From contig JAPQWV010001066.1 of NCBI GenBank assembly GCA_027422505.1, positions 1 through 64,000 on the forward strand: 64,000 nt of DNA, read 5' to 3'. Each line of letters starts with the position of its first letter. Position 1 is the stretch's first letter. A program made the position numbers and the translations under genes. A model generated the notes under the pieces. The model saw only the letters and a list, made by a program, of their open reading frames with translations. It ran no database searches and was not told the DNA's origin. Below are positions 28,511-41,425 of the stretch, piece by piece. This stretch comes from Craterostigma plantagineum. Lineage: Eukaryota; Streptophyta; Magnoliopsida; Lamiales; Linderniaceae.

Positions 28511-29085
28511 CCTGGTAACAATACATTACGAAACAATACCACATTAATTCGCTGTAATACCAGATAATATACTTGTACCATATTAATGGTTCGAATAATT
28601 TCGTAAATAAAAGTTGGTTTGTTCGGTTGTAGAAGAATAATCATGGAAATATTAGATTTGATGTATTTAAACTACCAAGTTCCTTGATTTTGTCACGTTT
28701 ATGCAAATATGATGAAGTAGTCAAGTAATGAGGTTTTGATCATATAAAATATACACCAATGCAAATCATGGACAACTATATTTACATCACAATGATATTT
28801 ACCATTATGAATTACAACAAATGTATCCTAACCAACACTATATCTCAATCATATAACAAATCTTACGATAGTAAACCCTTAATCGTAACCTCAAAAACGT
28901 TTACCCAAAGCCCCGATACTCTAAAACAAAAAGTAGAAACCCTAGCGCGTAAACCGTCATCCGTAACGTATAAGTGCTTCTGGTACCACATCATTAATGA
29001 ATATATACTACATAAGATCCCTCCCAAAATAATACTGAGATCAGCTTTCCCGCCAAAATAAAGTGACTTGCTTATTCAGTACCAC
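28511..29085. other. Element 1 unique segment
   Basis: AT-rich with scattered TACCA-type motifs. A 100-residue ORF at 28759-29061 has no recognisable feature and is treated as chance. Confidence 0.4.
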
Positions 29086-30560
29086 TTACTCCAATGCTTA
29101 TTCTTATCGTAACTATACCACTTACGCCTTTCTGATACCACATAACGACACTCATTTAAAGTATTTTTCTAGCAATTTCTCTTTTAGTTCGTTAATCTTG
29201 AGGGGCGAACGATTGAGTCACCACTAAGGCGCGACGTAATTTCCAAGCTATGAGTCTCTCGAATTTATGCATATTAGCTTTATTTTCGACCAAAAACTGC
29301 TCGATCTATCTTATTTGCATAAATGAATTCTAGAAATTATTCCTCACAAATCTTAAATATGACTACTTAAATATCATTGAGATCGTCGAGTGCACATCAA
29401 AATTGATTTTGTGCCCAATATGATAAAAATTTACGGCAATCGATCATTGAAATAGTTTTTTTCCATTGATACCATTTGCATAACATCTGGAAACCACTTA
29501 TTATGGTAGTTATATCACTTTACGCTGTCTTAATACCTCATCATATAAAAGTTATACCAAATTAGAATAAGTAATATCCCGTACCAGTTCGAGTAACGCT
29601 TCTTCTCGTAACTATACCACTTTACGTCTCTATTGTACCGAATCTTATGGAAATTATACCAATTACGTCTTTCTGATACCACATAACGAACACTCATTTA
29701 CACTATTTTTCTGGCAATTTCACTTTCAGTTCGTTAATCTTGAGGGACGAACGATGGAATCGCCACTAAGGCGCGCCGTAATTTCCAAGCTATGGGTCTC
29801 TCGAATTTATGCACATTAGCTTTAATTTCGACCAAAAACATACTCGATTTATCTTATTTGCGTAAATGAATTTCTAGAATTATTCCTCACAGCTCTTAAA
29901 TCTGACGACGTAAATATCATTGGGATCATTGAGTACACATCAAAATTGATTTTGTGCCCAGTATGCTCGAACATTTACGGCAAATTGATCGTGGTAATAG
30001 TTTTTTTCCATTTATACCATTTGCATAACATCTGGAAACCACTTCTTATAGTAGTTATACTAGTTTACGCTGTCTTAGTACCTGATCATATAAAATTGAT
30101 ATCAAATTAAAATAAGTAATATCTCGTACCAGTTCGAGTAACGCTTCTTATCGTAACTATACCACTTTACGTCTCTATTGTACCGAATCTTATGGAAAAG
30201 ATCCCACTTACGCCATTCTGATACCATATGACGAACACTCATTTAAACTATATTTTTTCTGGCGATTTCACTTTCCGTTCGTTAATCTTGAGGGACGAAC
30301 GATCGAGTCACCACTAAGGCACGACGTAATTTCTAAGCTTTGGGTCTAGCTTTAATGTCGACAAAAAACATGCTCGATTTATCGTATTTGCGTAAATGAA
30401 TTTCTAGAAATTATTTGTCGCAGATCTTTAATCTGACTACGTAAATATCATTGAGATCGTCGAGTACACATCAAAATTGATTTTCTGCCCAGTATGCTCG
30501 AAAATTTAGGGCAAATCGGTCGTTGAAATAGTTTTTTTCAATTGATACCATTTGAATAAC
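29086..30560 (+). repeat. Long tandem repeat, about 2.7 copies of ~545 bp
   Basis: The landmark CGTTAATCTTGAGG recurs at about 29190, 29731 and 30280 (spacings 541 and 549). Each copy then has CCACTAAGGC, AATTTCTAGAA, CACATCAAAATTGATTTT and TTTACGGCAA. The first two copies also have CCAGTTCGAGTAACGCTTCT. The third copy is truncated. Confidence 0.88.
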
Positions 30561-30745
30561 ATCTGTTAACATAATAATAACAATTCATACCTCTTTATAT
30601 AACACCTATAAGGGGCATTTTCGTCAAATCACTGTTTATGTCTTTACTTTGAATGATAGAGTTGGTCCTTAAAACTATATTTAAAACGAAGAGGGCCTTA
30701 ACTCAAAAGGGAACTTACGATGGGGACTGAAATAGAAACGTCCCT

Positions 30746-31052
30746 TATATCTAAGCTAATCACTTACAATATCTCAAACATTCGTACATTTTTAATTTAC
30801 AGTTACATAGATTTCACTCAATTGAATAAAAATACCCACAAATTTGGAATAAAGTAGGCTCATATTGATTGAATTTCAAAAAATTTTGAACTGTAACATT
30901 CTATTTTCCTAATAAAGTAATGTAGTGATTGGCATATAATTATGGTTAGCGCCCGTGAAAAAAAAAACCCTTTTTCCATAAATATTGTACCATGTCTTAC
31001 TTGAGATGTTTCAAACGATTAGATAAACAAGTGGTTCCTGCTTTAATAACTA
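30746..31052. other. AT-rich spacer between element 1 and the Helitron end
   Basis: No gene and no repeat recognised. Confidence 0.5.
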
Positions 31053-31570
31053 CTAGATGACGTGGCCGCACGTTGTGCGGCTCTATGTAACTCTAACCCG
31101 GTATCGAATGATATAATAGTTAATATAAATTCAAAGTAGAACTATGTTAACTTAAATACACATGCAATGTAAAGTAAAGTTGTTACATAGTTTTCTTGTC
31201 GTTTCACATAATTCACATTAAGAAATATGGTATTTTAGATAACACTTTGCATGCAAATAGACACATTGATTAGTATCAATATTTCTCTCGCAGTAATCAT
31301 AACAGACGGAGGAAGTACAATACTCTACGCTCTTCTTCGCTAGGTATGGGATGCCCAGGCATTGGTATAGCCATCACAACTCATTCTGCTACCTAGATGC
31401 AAAAGAGGCTAAATGAATAAAAGAAAAAAAATCAACTAAGTTATGAAACTTAAGAACCTTATCAAAATAAATATACTACTTATACGACTGAATATTCATA
31501 CTCCTAACTGCCGCTGTGGTATATTCCCCGCCTTTGAGGCAGTTCGTCCACCACGGTATAAAGGGATTTT

Positions 31571-32231
31571 TGTGATGAATTGATCCATCAAAGCACAGAG
31601 GAGAAATGAAGAACAGCTCGTTTAAAGTCTGAGAGGATTAAGCTTCGATAACTATGAACCGTTGATCTGCATTGGCACGATATCTGATGGCTCAGGTTTG
31701 AACGTAGGAGATTCAATTAGGAACGTAGGATCTGGCGCGCTGGAGATCGAGCGGATGAGATTGAACGCGATGAGAATTGTTTTAACAATTCTTCAAGTGA
31801 AGTAGCGATTTCAGTTTGAGCTGCGATTAAGCGCGGGCCGTTGGATGCAATGAAATATGATCGAACGGATGATATGAATCGCAGCTTAAAACATCTGGAG
31901 CAACCTGATATAAATACCAGCTCTCAGTGTTCAACGAGCAGAATTCACGTGTGTGTAACTCGACACAGAAAGAGTGTGGGAAAGAGTTGTAAACACGAAA
32001 GTGAGAGTATGCTGTGAGTCCTGTAAATCTGTGCGAAACTCATAAATAAAGGAGTTGATCTTTGGCCCCGTGGACGTAGGCTAAGTCATTAGCTGAACCA
32101 CGTAATTCTGTGTTTGTTTTCGATTCTGTTTTGGTTTGATTTCTGAGTTGTTCTGAGTTGCGTTAAATCAGACGAACTAAACATTATCTAAACAGCAAAA
32201 TCAAGTGTTCAATTGATCGAATTGCGCTACA
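31571..32231 (+). repeat. Copia 1 5' LTR
   Basis: 661 bp, TG...CA bounded, with TATA-like gatataaatacc near 31909 and a likely polyadenylation region (AATAAA near 32044). Confidence 0.95.
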
Positions 32232-32271
32232 AGTGGTGCGGTGAGCGTGGATTAAATCAATCGAAGGAAAA

Positions 32272-35200
32272 ATGAGTGCTGCGCGGTTTGATGTTGAGAA
32301 ACTCACCGGACAGAATGACTTCAGTCTGTGGAGGTTGAAGATGAAGGCATTGCTAACACAGCAAGGATTAATCGAAGCTCTTAAGGATGAGAAAAGTATG
32401 TCATCCGAGCTGTCCGCAACAGAGAATAAGGAGCTGATTGAGAAAGCTCAAGTGTGATAATCCTCAGCTTAGGAGATAAGGTACTCAGGCAAGTATCGAA
32501 GGAAGAGACTGCTGCAGGTCTGTGGATAAAATTAGAGAGTCTATATATGACTAAATCACTAGCAAACAGGTTATACTTGAAGCAAGCATTGTATTCTTTT
32601 AAAATGCTGGAGGATAAACCTGTGGAAGAACAGATTGATAGGTGGTCAAAGCTGATCCTAGATCTAGAAATATCGAAGTTGAAATTGCTGATGAGGACAA
32701 GGCAGTGTTGCTGTTGAGCTCACTACCTAAGAGCTATGATCATTTTAAGAAACTCTGTTGTATGCACACGAGGAGCTGAGCTTGGAGGATGTGCTATCTG
32801 CTATACATTCTAGGTAGTTGAATAATAGAAATGAGACTAAGCCACAGAATCATGGAGAAATCCTAAGTGTTAGGGTAGATCAGAGCACAGGGATGACAGT
32901 AAGGGCAGAAAGAAGTCTAGGTCAAAATCCAGGGCTAAGATTAAGTGTTATTACTGTCATGAGGAAGGACACATTAGGAGACTATGTCCAAAGAGGAAAA
33001 GGACCTCAGCAGAAGCAGAAAGAGCTGGGAGAGGTATCCACAGTCTCAGATGGTTATGACTCGACAGAAGTGCTGAATGTGGCAGAAGTAGAGAAGCACA
33101 GGGAATGGATCATGGATTCAGGGTGCTCATTTCATATGACTTCCAACAAGGCTTGGCTGCAAGAGTTCAGGCAGATTGAGGGAGGAAAGGTACTACTTGG
33201 AAATGATACATCTTGTATGATCAGAGGCATAGGTTCTGTAAGGATAAAAGTGCAGGCTGTGAGTCTTGAAAATGTAAGGTATATCCCAGATCTTAGAAGA
33301 AATCTGATATCTGTGGGTATGCTAGATGATTTAGGCTATGGGATAGACACTAGGAGAGGAACAATGAAGGTATTTAGAGGATCACTGCTGGTAATGAAAG
33401 GTGTGAAGAGCAATGGAGTCTATACTTTGCTTGGCTCCACTGTTGCTGGGATCTCAGCTGCAGCAACTGAAGAAGATACTACTTCTCTGTGGCACAAGAG
33501 ACTGGGCCATGTCAGTGAAAGAGGGTTACAGGAATTATCAAAGCAAGGTTTGTTTGGATCTGCTAGAATTGACAAGCTCAATTCTGTGAGACTTGTGTAC
33601 TTGGAAAGGCACACAAGGTGAAGTTTGAAACTGGTAAGCACTGCTCTAAAGGAGCCCTAGATTATGTACATTCAGATTTGTGGGGACCTGCCTCAGTGAT
33701 GTCATATGGTGGAGCTAAATATTTTCTGTCAATCATTGATGACTACTCGAGGAAGGTTTGGACAATGACTCTGAAAACAAAGGATGAAGCCTTTGGTAAG
33801 TTTAGGGACTGGAAAGGGCAGTAGAACTTCAAACTGGTAGAAGAGTGAAGATGCTGAGAACTGACAATGGATTGGAATTTTGTTCGAAGGAATTCAATGA
33901 TTTCTGTAAGGCTGAAGGGATAAGGAGGCACAAAACCATACCATACACACCTCAACAAAATGGGCTTGCTGAGAGAATGAATAGGACTTTGCTAGAAAGG
34001 ACTAGGTGCATGATGTTGAGTGCTGCCATGCCTAAAGCCTTCTGGGCAGAAACTTTGGCCACAGCCACCTATCTAATTAATAGGTGCCCATCCACAGCTA
34101 TAAACTGCAAAACACCAGAGGAGATGTGGTCTGGTTCCAAACCAAGTCTAGAGCATCTGAAAGTTTTTGGGAGCATTGCTTATGCTCACATCAAGAGGGA
34201 CAAGTTAGAGCCTCGAGCTGTGAAATGTATTTTCCTTTACCCTGAAGGGGTAAAGGGGTACAAGCTGTGGAGTCTTGAACCTGGGATGAAAATGATAATC
34301 CTGAGCAGGGATGTTACTTTTACAGAAGAGAAAATGGCAAACCGTTAAAAGTCCTCTGAAGCTGCCAAATCTAAGGTGATGTCTGGATCAGAATTCCTTG
34401 GGAAAGTCCACATTGAGGTGGAGAATTTTCAGACAAATGAAAGGGCAGATAAACCTGAAGAAGAAGAGGAACCAGTAGATGATGAATCTGTAGAAGAACT
34501 GATACCCGATGATGCTGAAGAGGGGGCTGTACAAGAAGAGGTTATGCCTGGCACAGATTACATGCTCACTAGGGATAGAATAAGGAGAGACAGAGCTCCT
34601 AAAAGGTATGGTCAAGCTGATGTGATAGCCTTTGCCTTTTCTATGGCAGAAGAGATAGGAGAAGAGCCATGCTCATACCAAGAGGCAGTTAAAGGGGCAG
34701 AAAGAACTGCCTGGAAAGCTGCCATGGATGATGAAATGACTTCCTTAATAAAGAATGATACTTGGGAACTGATAGAGAGACCAAAAGGTCACAAGCTCAT
34801 AAGCTGCAAATGGATATATAAGAAAAAGTTGGAATCAGACTTGAAGGTTAGATATAAAGCAAGACTAGTGGCTCGTGGTTTCACTTAAAGGGAAGGAATT
34901 GATTACAATGATGTGTTCTCCCCTTTGGTGAAGCAGAGATCCATTAGGCTGCTGCTCTCACTGGTAGCTCAACAGGATTTGGAGCTGGAACAGTTAGATG
35001 TCAGACAGCTTTTCTGTATGGAAACTTGGAGGAAAAAATCCTGATGGCTCAGCCTGAGGGATATGAGAAATCTGGGGGAAATGAGCTTGTTTGCCGTCTT
35101 AAGAGATCACTGTATGGACTGAAACAGAGCCCCAGGCAATGGAACAGAAGGTTTGATCAGTTCATGATAAGAAATCAGTTCAATAGAAGCAAGTATGACC

Positions 35201-36230
35201 CGTGCATTTATCTCAAAATCTGCTCAAATCAGCAACTCTGCTATCTACTGCTGTATGTGGATGATATGCTGATTGCATGCAAGGATAAGGCAGAAATCTG
35301 TATGGTGAAGGCACTTCTAAGGTCTGAGTTTGAGATGAAGGACCTGGGATCTGCTAAGAGGATTTTAGGAATGGAAATAAATCGAAACAGAGAAGAAAAT
35401 TGACTGAGACTTCATCAGAAAAACTATCTGATGTTTGTGCTGGAAAAGTTTGGGATGAGCAGCTCGAAGACAGTAAAGGTGCCTATGGCAGCTCACTTCA
35501 AACTTAAGAAAGAACCAACTAGCTCACACCTGAAGAAAAGCCTATATGGAAGGGATACCTTATGCAAATGTAGTAGGCTCATTGATGTATGCCATGGTGT
35601 GCACCAGGCTTGATCTGGCTCATGCAGTGAGCATTGTAAGCAGGTTTATGGCTCAACCAAGGAGGGAACACTGGGCAGCTTTAAAGTGGGTACTGAAGTT
35701 TGTGAGAGGATCACTTGACAAGGGTCTGATTTACAGAAGGTGTAGGGATAATTCTGGAAAAACTGTGATGATAGAAGGCTTCGTGGACTCAGATTATGCT
35801 GGGTGCATTGACATGAGGAAGTCTCAGACAGGTTATGTTTTCACCTCATTTGGCACAACAATAAGTTGGAAAGCCTCGTTACAGAAAGTGGTAGCCCTTT
35901 CAACCACAGAGGCAGAATATATTGCATTAACTGAAGCAGTGAAGGAAGCTGTGTGTAAGGGGATTGATACAGGAGCTAAGAATTGAGCAGAAAAAGGTTG
36001 ATGTGTTCTGTGATAATCAAGGTGCAGTTTACTTGGCAAAAGACAGTGTGCATCATGAGAGGACAAAGCACGTCGATGTGAGACTTCATTTCATCCGGAG
36101 ATTGTGGAATCTGGAGAAGTTGGAGTCAAGAAAATCTCAACAAAACATAACCCTGCTGATTATCTAACCAAGGCAGTTTCAAGCAAGAAATTCAACTGCT
36201 GCTTGGAACTGATTGGTTGCGAAGATAAGC
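32272..36230 (+). pseudogene. Copia 1 gag-pol, frame-broken
   Basis: Domain order GAG, protease, integrase, reverse transcriptase, RNase H identifies Ty1/Copia. GAG starts at 32272 (MSAARFDVEKLTG). A CCHC knuckle is near 32950-32995 (CYYCHEEGH). The protease motif is WIMDSGCSFHM (about 33105) and the pre-integrase motif LWHKRLGH (about 33490). The integrase core lies at 33660-34100, with RT between 34700 and 35400 (YVDDMLI near 35256). RNase H is near 35770-36110 (VDSDYAG, TTEAEY, CDNQGAVYLA). Stops and frame changes occur near 32457, 32715, 33600, 33823, 34347, 34888, 35005, 35402, 35560 and 35985. As it stands it cannot make an intact polyprotein, although many breaks are single-base. Confidence 0.92.
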
Positions 36231-36294
36231 CCTGATAAAGAGGGCGGAAGGGTCAAGGATCAGCTGTATGAGTTGATGAATCAAGGTGGAGATT

Positions 36295-36976
36295 TGTGAT
36301 GAATTGATCCACCAAAGCACAGAGAAGAAATGAAGAACAGCTCGTTTAAAGTCTGAGAGGATTAAGCTTCGATAACTATGAACCGTTGATCTGCATTGGC
36401 GCGATATCTGATGGCTCAGGTTTGAACGTAAGAGATTCAATTAGGAACGTAGGATCTGGCGCGCTGGAGATCGAGCGGATGAGATTGAACGCGATGAGAA
36501 TTGTTTTAACAATTCTTCAAGTGAAGTAGCGATTTCAGTCTGAGCTGCGAATAAGCGCGGGCCGTTGGATGCGATGAATATGATCGAACGGATGATATGA
36601 ATCGCAGCTTAAAACACCTGGAGCAACCTGATATATATACCAGCTCTCAGTGTTCAACGAGCAGAATTCACGTGTGTGTAACTCGACACAGAAAGAGTGT
36701 GGGAAAGAGTTGTAAACACAAAAGTGAGAGTATGCTAAACACAAAAGTGAGAGTATGCTGTGAGTCCTGTAAATCTGTGCGAAACTCATAAATAAAGGAG
36801 TTGATCTTTGACCCCGTGGACGTAGGCTAAGTCATTAGCCGAACCACGTAATTCTGTGTTTGTTTTCGATTCTGTTTTGGTTTGTTTCTGAGTTGTTCTG
36901 AGTTGTGATAAATCAGACGAACTAAACATCATCTAAACAGCGAAATCAAGTGTTCAATTGATCGAATTGCGCTACA
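36295..36976 (+). repeat. Copia 1 3' LTR
   Basis: 682 bp. The extra 21 bp relative to the 5' LTR come from a duplicated segment around AAAAGTGAGAGTATGCT near 36718-36760. Confidence 0.95.
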
Positions 36977-36981
36977 ATTTT

Positions 36982-37823
36982 CTTAGTGGATTGGACATGG
37001 ATACTTTGCCACTATCAAGCAGCGTGTTTTTTTAACACCCCATGCCTGTAATGATTAATAAAATTAAATCTTAATCAGAAATTAGCACATACTATATAGA
37101 CTGTGCAGGATTGCCAAACCCTTACCATAAACAATGTAGGCGACTTCACATCCGAGTGAAACCATAAGAAGGCATCTTGTAGTTGACAAAGTGTTGAGGT
37201 TAGTTTAGTGAAGACATTGCAGGCCAATCTCACAAGCTTTAGGTTCAAATCTACTGCTGCAGTGGCTAACACGTGAGGAAATAATAAATAATGCTCAAAT
37301 ATGATAAGCAAGGCACTTGACGACATTTACGCAAGTATACATGATCGGAACCATTGTATTGGCAAGGCTTAACAGTTTCCAAGGGTTTCTTCGGAAGATG
37401 ACAAGGATCATAAAATCTGAACAAGACACAAAAGAAAAGGTAGTAGTAAGCAACATTTATTCTTCAAATATGAACCCACAAGCGCACTGTCCTTGTGAAA
37501 AAGTTTCAACAGAAATGTCAAGACACGCAAGTGAAGACTCAAATATATCAGTTTAAATTCATGTGCGACGTGCATTTTTGGTCATACCTTATCATGGTCC
37601 TCTTGGCAGGTCTCAAAGGTCGAGTGAGAGGCCCGAACCGATGATGCCATGACAGGTTACCTATCGCATTCGATGTTGGATTGGTTTTAGTACATATGAA
37701 ACTCTCTAATCGGATCAAAACAGAGACAAATCATCTGTTCTTTGTCGCTTTTCCACGGCTGTAGACGTAGGTATGCATGTATTGTTAAACACTTCTGTTG
37801 CCCAAGAAGTCAACGCCGTTTAG
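36982..37823. other. Helitron interior, non-coding
   Basis: Unique AT-rich sequence between Copia 1 and the duplicated unit. The small ORFs here look like chance. Confidence 0.4.
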
Positions 37824-38189
37824 TCGTGCTCTGAGTTTCGTGGAACAGAGAGGAGGAACAGAGAAAAAACGGTGAGTATTATTAGGGTAACAATATATTG
37901 TTTGAATTCTATTTCTAATGTTGTAATGATGCGGAGACCATCTTTCGAGTTCCAAGAGACTATTATAATTAAGAAATATACACTACTGACATTTCTGCTG
38001 CAACAAGTAATTCAGTGATAATTATTATAATATACTCCATACCGTTGCGTGCAATCACTTAAATGCTCTCACATCAACTATGACCCGGAATGAGAAATAC
38101 AAGTTCCAAATTTTAGCTACGAAACCAAAAATTAACCGGTAACCTGCCTTATAAACAGGCCGTATTCCCTCTTTTAGAATAGTAATAGA
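37824..38189. repeat. Direct repeat unit A, 366 bp (uninterrupted)
   Basis: It begins TCGTGCTCTGAGTTTCGTGG and ends GAATAGTAATAGA. An almost identical unit B starts immediately after it at 38190 and resumes after element 2 to 42377. Unit A gives the empty site for element 2. Confidence 0.95.
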
Positions 38190-39239
38190 TCGTGCTCTGA
38201 ATTTCGTGGAACAGAGAGGAGGAACAGAGAAAAACAGTGAGTATTATTAGGGGTAACAATATATTGTTTGAATTCTATTTCTAATGTTGTAATGATGCGG
38301 AGACCATCTTTCGAGTTCCAAGAGACTATATTATAATTAAGAAAAAGGGTTAATTAAAGATCAGGCCCTAGTATCATATTTAAGTTTGGGTTCAGGCCCC
38401 ACTTGAATTGATTTAGGCTAAAGGACCTAGTTTTTCGAAAAGTTCAGTGCAACTACCTAAAGGCTGCAAACAGACATAAATATCCCTGACATATGCGAAA
38501 TTTACCACAGGATACCTAAATGATCCGTTACAGCTGTAGAGATAATTATAACAGTTTTGGGCTGAAAAAAAAAAAAGCACTTCCATTCATTTGGATAACA
38601 AATTGTCTGTATTGAGTACAATATCGCATATATTTTGTAATAACTTTATCAATTATAATACCAATACTAATAAAACGAATAAATCAGACGAAAATACCTA
38701 AATGATGCATATTTAACTCGACATATGCCAAATCGACGAAAAAAATACTTGAATGATGCGATAACAAGTTTCGGAAAAATAGTAACAGTTTCGCATCGAT
38801 CTCTCCCAACAAGCGACGCGTCGAGCTAAACGAGATTTCACGTTCATCAGACCCGAAGATATCTCCACGATTGTGATGATATAAGGTGAAATTATCGTTA
38901 ATTTGATCATAAGCGTTGATAAATTTCAGATATTAGTGATGTTAATTGTGAGAAAATAAATGTTTTCCGTATAGCAGAAAATACCACGTTTCTTTTTATA
39001 AATAACAAATCATGTTGCAAAAGTAACACATCATTCAAAAATAATACCGCTTCCTGCAATAACACATTCCTTACACTCAATCGACCGAAAGAAGAAATTC
39101 ACGTTCCAAATTTGATCCAATCTCGACGTTACTAACAGCACAAAGTTGTACCGGCTTCAATTTTTAATGGGTCTACATACTCAAAGAGAATTTTTGAAGT
39201 TCATAAAGCACGAAAGCTTCAAACACAATTCGGAAATTT

Positions 39240-39800
39240 CATTTAATACGGTGAAATCTCGACTTTAATGACCGGATAATGTAAATTCGACAGAATTTCA
39301 TCATGGGCGTTAGTTATCGACAATAATTATTGATGTTAATCATGGAATAATGAAGAATTTTGATGAGATCTAAGTGGTAAACAATTGCTAATTAAAATGG
39401 TCACTGAATAACACTTCATGCTTTCTGGTAACAGTTCGTGGAATAATAATACCATATGTCTAGATATTCATAACAAATATATCTGCAAAAGAACATATAA
39501 TGAGAAATTAATAACAACTCGTTACCCGTAAATAACACGTTCCCAAGTAAAGGCAAAGAGGAATAGATCGTAAAAAACATGTAAATCTCGACTTTAATGA
39601 ACTAATAAGGTAGATTCGACTAAGTTTGATCACGAGTGATTTTAATTGAATGAGATTATTAATGTTGATAATGTGATAACGAAGAATTTTGATGAGACAT
39701 AATATTAGAACGTTTGTCAATAAAAAGTTGGTTGGTAACACTTTCTTTATTCTGAGTAACAATTTACGCATTTTTGGTAACACATCGTTAAGAACATTCT
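39240..39800 (+). repeat. Diverged ~330-bp repeat in element 2 (2 copies)
   Basis: AATCTCGACTTTAATGA occurs near 39246 and 39585, and GAAGAATTTTGATGAGA near 39352 and 39683, with similar sequence between. Confidence 0.7.
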
Positions 39801-40863
39801 AGGAGTTTCTAGATTGTCAGAGATATTAACAGTACAATAACACATTGTCTGCAAATAATACCACATGCCTGATAAAAAATAACAATATAGACAAACCTTA
39901 TAACACAGTTGTAGCTACAAGTACCACAAAATAGCTAATCAATGCACATTACTATTTCGATTAATTTCGTTCATAAATTCATTTCGTTCGGATGTATAAG
40001 ATTGACATTAATGGAAATAGTTGATATGATGAAGCTAAATCACAAAATTTCATTAAAAGACACGTTTTGCGAAGGTTGATATCAATATGTGAAAAGTTGA
40101 GATAAAAAATCATACAAACATATAGCTCTTCCTTCACAACATATTAATATCTCTTTTAATGAGACATAATCGTTATGAATTCCAACTCAAACGTGTTCAA
40201 AGTTCAAAATTAAACCACAAATATCATTTTATATGTCGTAAATCTGTATTTGATACTTTGTGGAAGTTATTTGTTAAGGAATATTAACAGGATGGTTCGC
40301 CAACGTTTACAGTAACAGATTGCCCACATGTAATACTACATGTTCGCTAGAAAATAACAATACAGACCTACTGAGTAACACTTTTACTTATAATGATACC
40401 ACATAATAGGTTTCCAGTACCACATTACTAACTCGATTAATTTCGTTCATAAATGCACATTGTTCGAGATTTACAAGATTAATATATTGTAAATGTATGA
40501 TCTGATGCATTTATCACACCAAATTCTTTTAAAGCTACATTGTTCAATTGAGGTGGATAGTGAATGTTCGAAGTCAATAGTTATTCAAAACATAGACTAT
40601 TACTTTGTTCGTTGAAACATCATATATGTCAGCACGAATACCATCAAAATTCAAAATTAAACCACAAATATCAGTTTATATGTCGTAAATCCTGAAACCT
40701 TAAGGGCAAACTTGAAACCTTAAACCTTAATCTCCATAAACACATAAGCTAAACCTTGGTGCAACAACTACAACAATTTGTAACACGTAAAGAACTTTTA
40801 GTAACATATTTAACTAATGCATAACAGTTAAATAGTTATTAGTAACACATTTGCACTGATTTA

Positions 40864-41035
40864 GCAATCCCGCCCAAAATCCCAACGTGACATATATCCC
40901 GCCCAATTAACCCAATCAATCCACAAATCCCGCCCAAAATTTAGCAAAGTAATTCCATCCAAACCCATCCAAAATCAATATCCCGCCCAATTAACCCAAT
41001 CAATCCACAAACCCGCCCAAAATTTAGCAAGTCTA
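40864..41035 (+). repeat. Short tandem repeat in element 2 (CCCGCCCAA-rich)
   Basis: ATATCCCGCCCAATTAACCC and AATCAATCCACAAA(T)CCCGC recur twice at about 90-bp spacing, and AATCCCGCCCAAAAT recurs within. Confidence 0.8.
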
Positions 41036-41114
41036 GTACCACTTCATGGCAATACAGTAATATTTATTGTTTATTTAGTGACAAATCCTGTACTTTTAGT
41101 TACAGTTCCTATAA

Positions 41115-41425
41115 AACAAGTAACGCTTTGGTTTTATATAGTAACAGTTTCAATGTCAAAAAATATCGAAACAGGCCTTCTAAAAGAACTTAGTTCGTAA
41201 TATCATTTCAGATAATCCAAGTAACGCTTCGATTTCATGTAGTAATAGTTCGATGTCAACAATACTGAAACATGTCTGCTAAAAACTAAAGTAGGTTGTA
41301 ATATTACACTTGAGATAAACCAAGTAACGCTTTGGTTTAATGTAGTAACACTTTGAGGTCAAAAATATCGAAACAGGTCCACGAAAAAATAAAAGTCGGT
41401 CGTGGTATAACACATCAGAAATAAC
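41115..41425 (+). repeat. Tandem repeat in element 2, 3 x ~103 bp
   Basis: Units start CAAGTAACGCTT near 41119, 41219 and 41321. Each continues with a GTAGTAA(C/T)AG-type motif, a GATGTCAA/GAGGTCAA stretch, and AA(A)CA(G/T)G. Confidence 0.8.

Larger units (their letters stand above)
26668..30745. mobile_element. Non-coding TIR element with internal satellites (element 1)
   Basis: About 4.1 kb. The left end starts AGGGTCAATTGGAAGTCAGG; the right end, reverse-complemented, starts AGGGACGTTTCTATTTCAG, so the terminal repeats are degenerate. Near the right end, GGGCATTTTCGTCAAA resembles GGGTATTTTAGTAAAA near the right end of element 2. The left parts also correspond, with TCAGGCCCTA followed by a second CAG(A/G)CCC. 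The interior is built from an 11-copy satellite, a 3-copy 540-bp repeat and a short Lys-rich ORF; there is no transposase. Flanks share about TATCT, which is too weak to call a target duplication. Superfamily unassigned; a Mutator-like non-autonomous element is one possibility. Confidence 0.55.
31571..36976 (+). mobile_element. Complete Ty1/Copia LTR retrotransposon (Copia 1)
   Basis: LTRs at 31571-32231 and 36295-36976 begin TGTGATG and end CTACA. A 5-bp target duplication ATTTT lies at 31566-31570 and 36977-36981. A polypurine-type stretch AAGGTGGAGATT precedes the 3' LTR. By hand the LTRs differ at about 18 positions (roughly 97% identity) plus a 21-bp duplication in the 3' LTR, so insertion is fairly recent. 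It sits inside the Helitron body. The internal region is coding but frame-broken. Confidence 0.95.

Noticed and set aside
28759..29061. 100-residue ORF in element 1 as a gene
   Set aside because: Low-complexity AT-rich composition, no homology, and it spans repeat-like sequence with TACCAC motifs.
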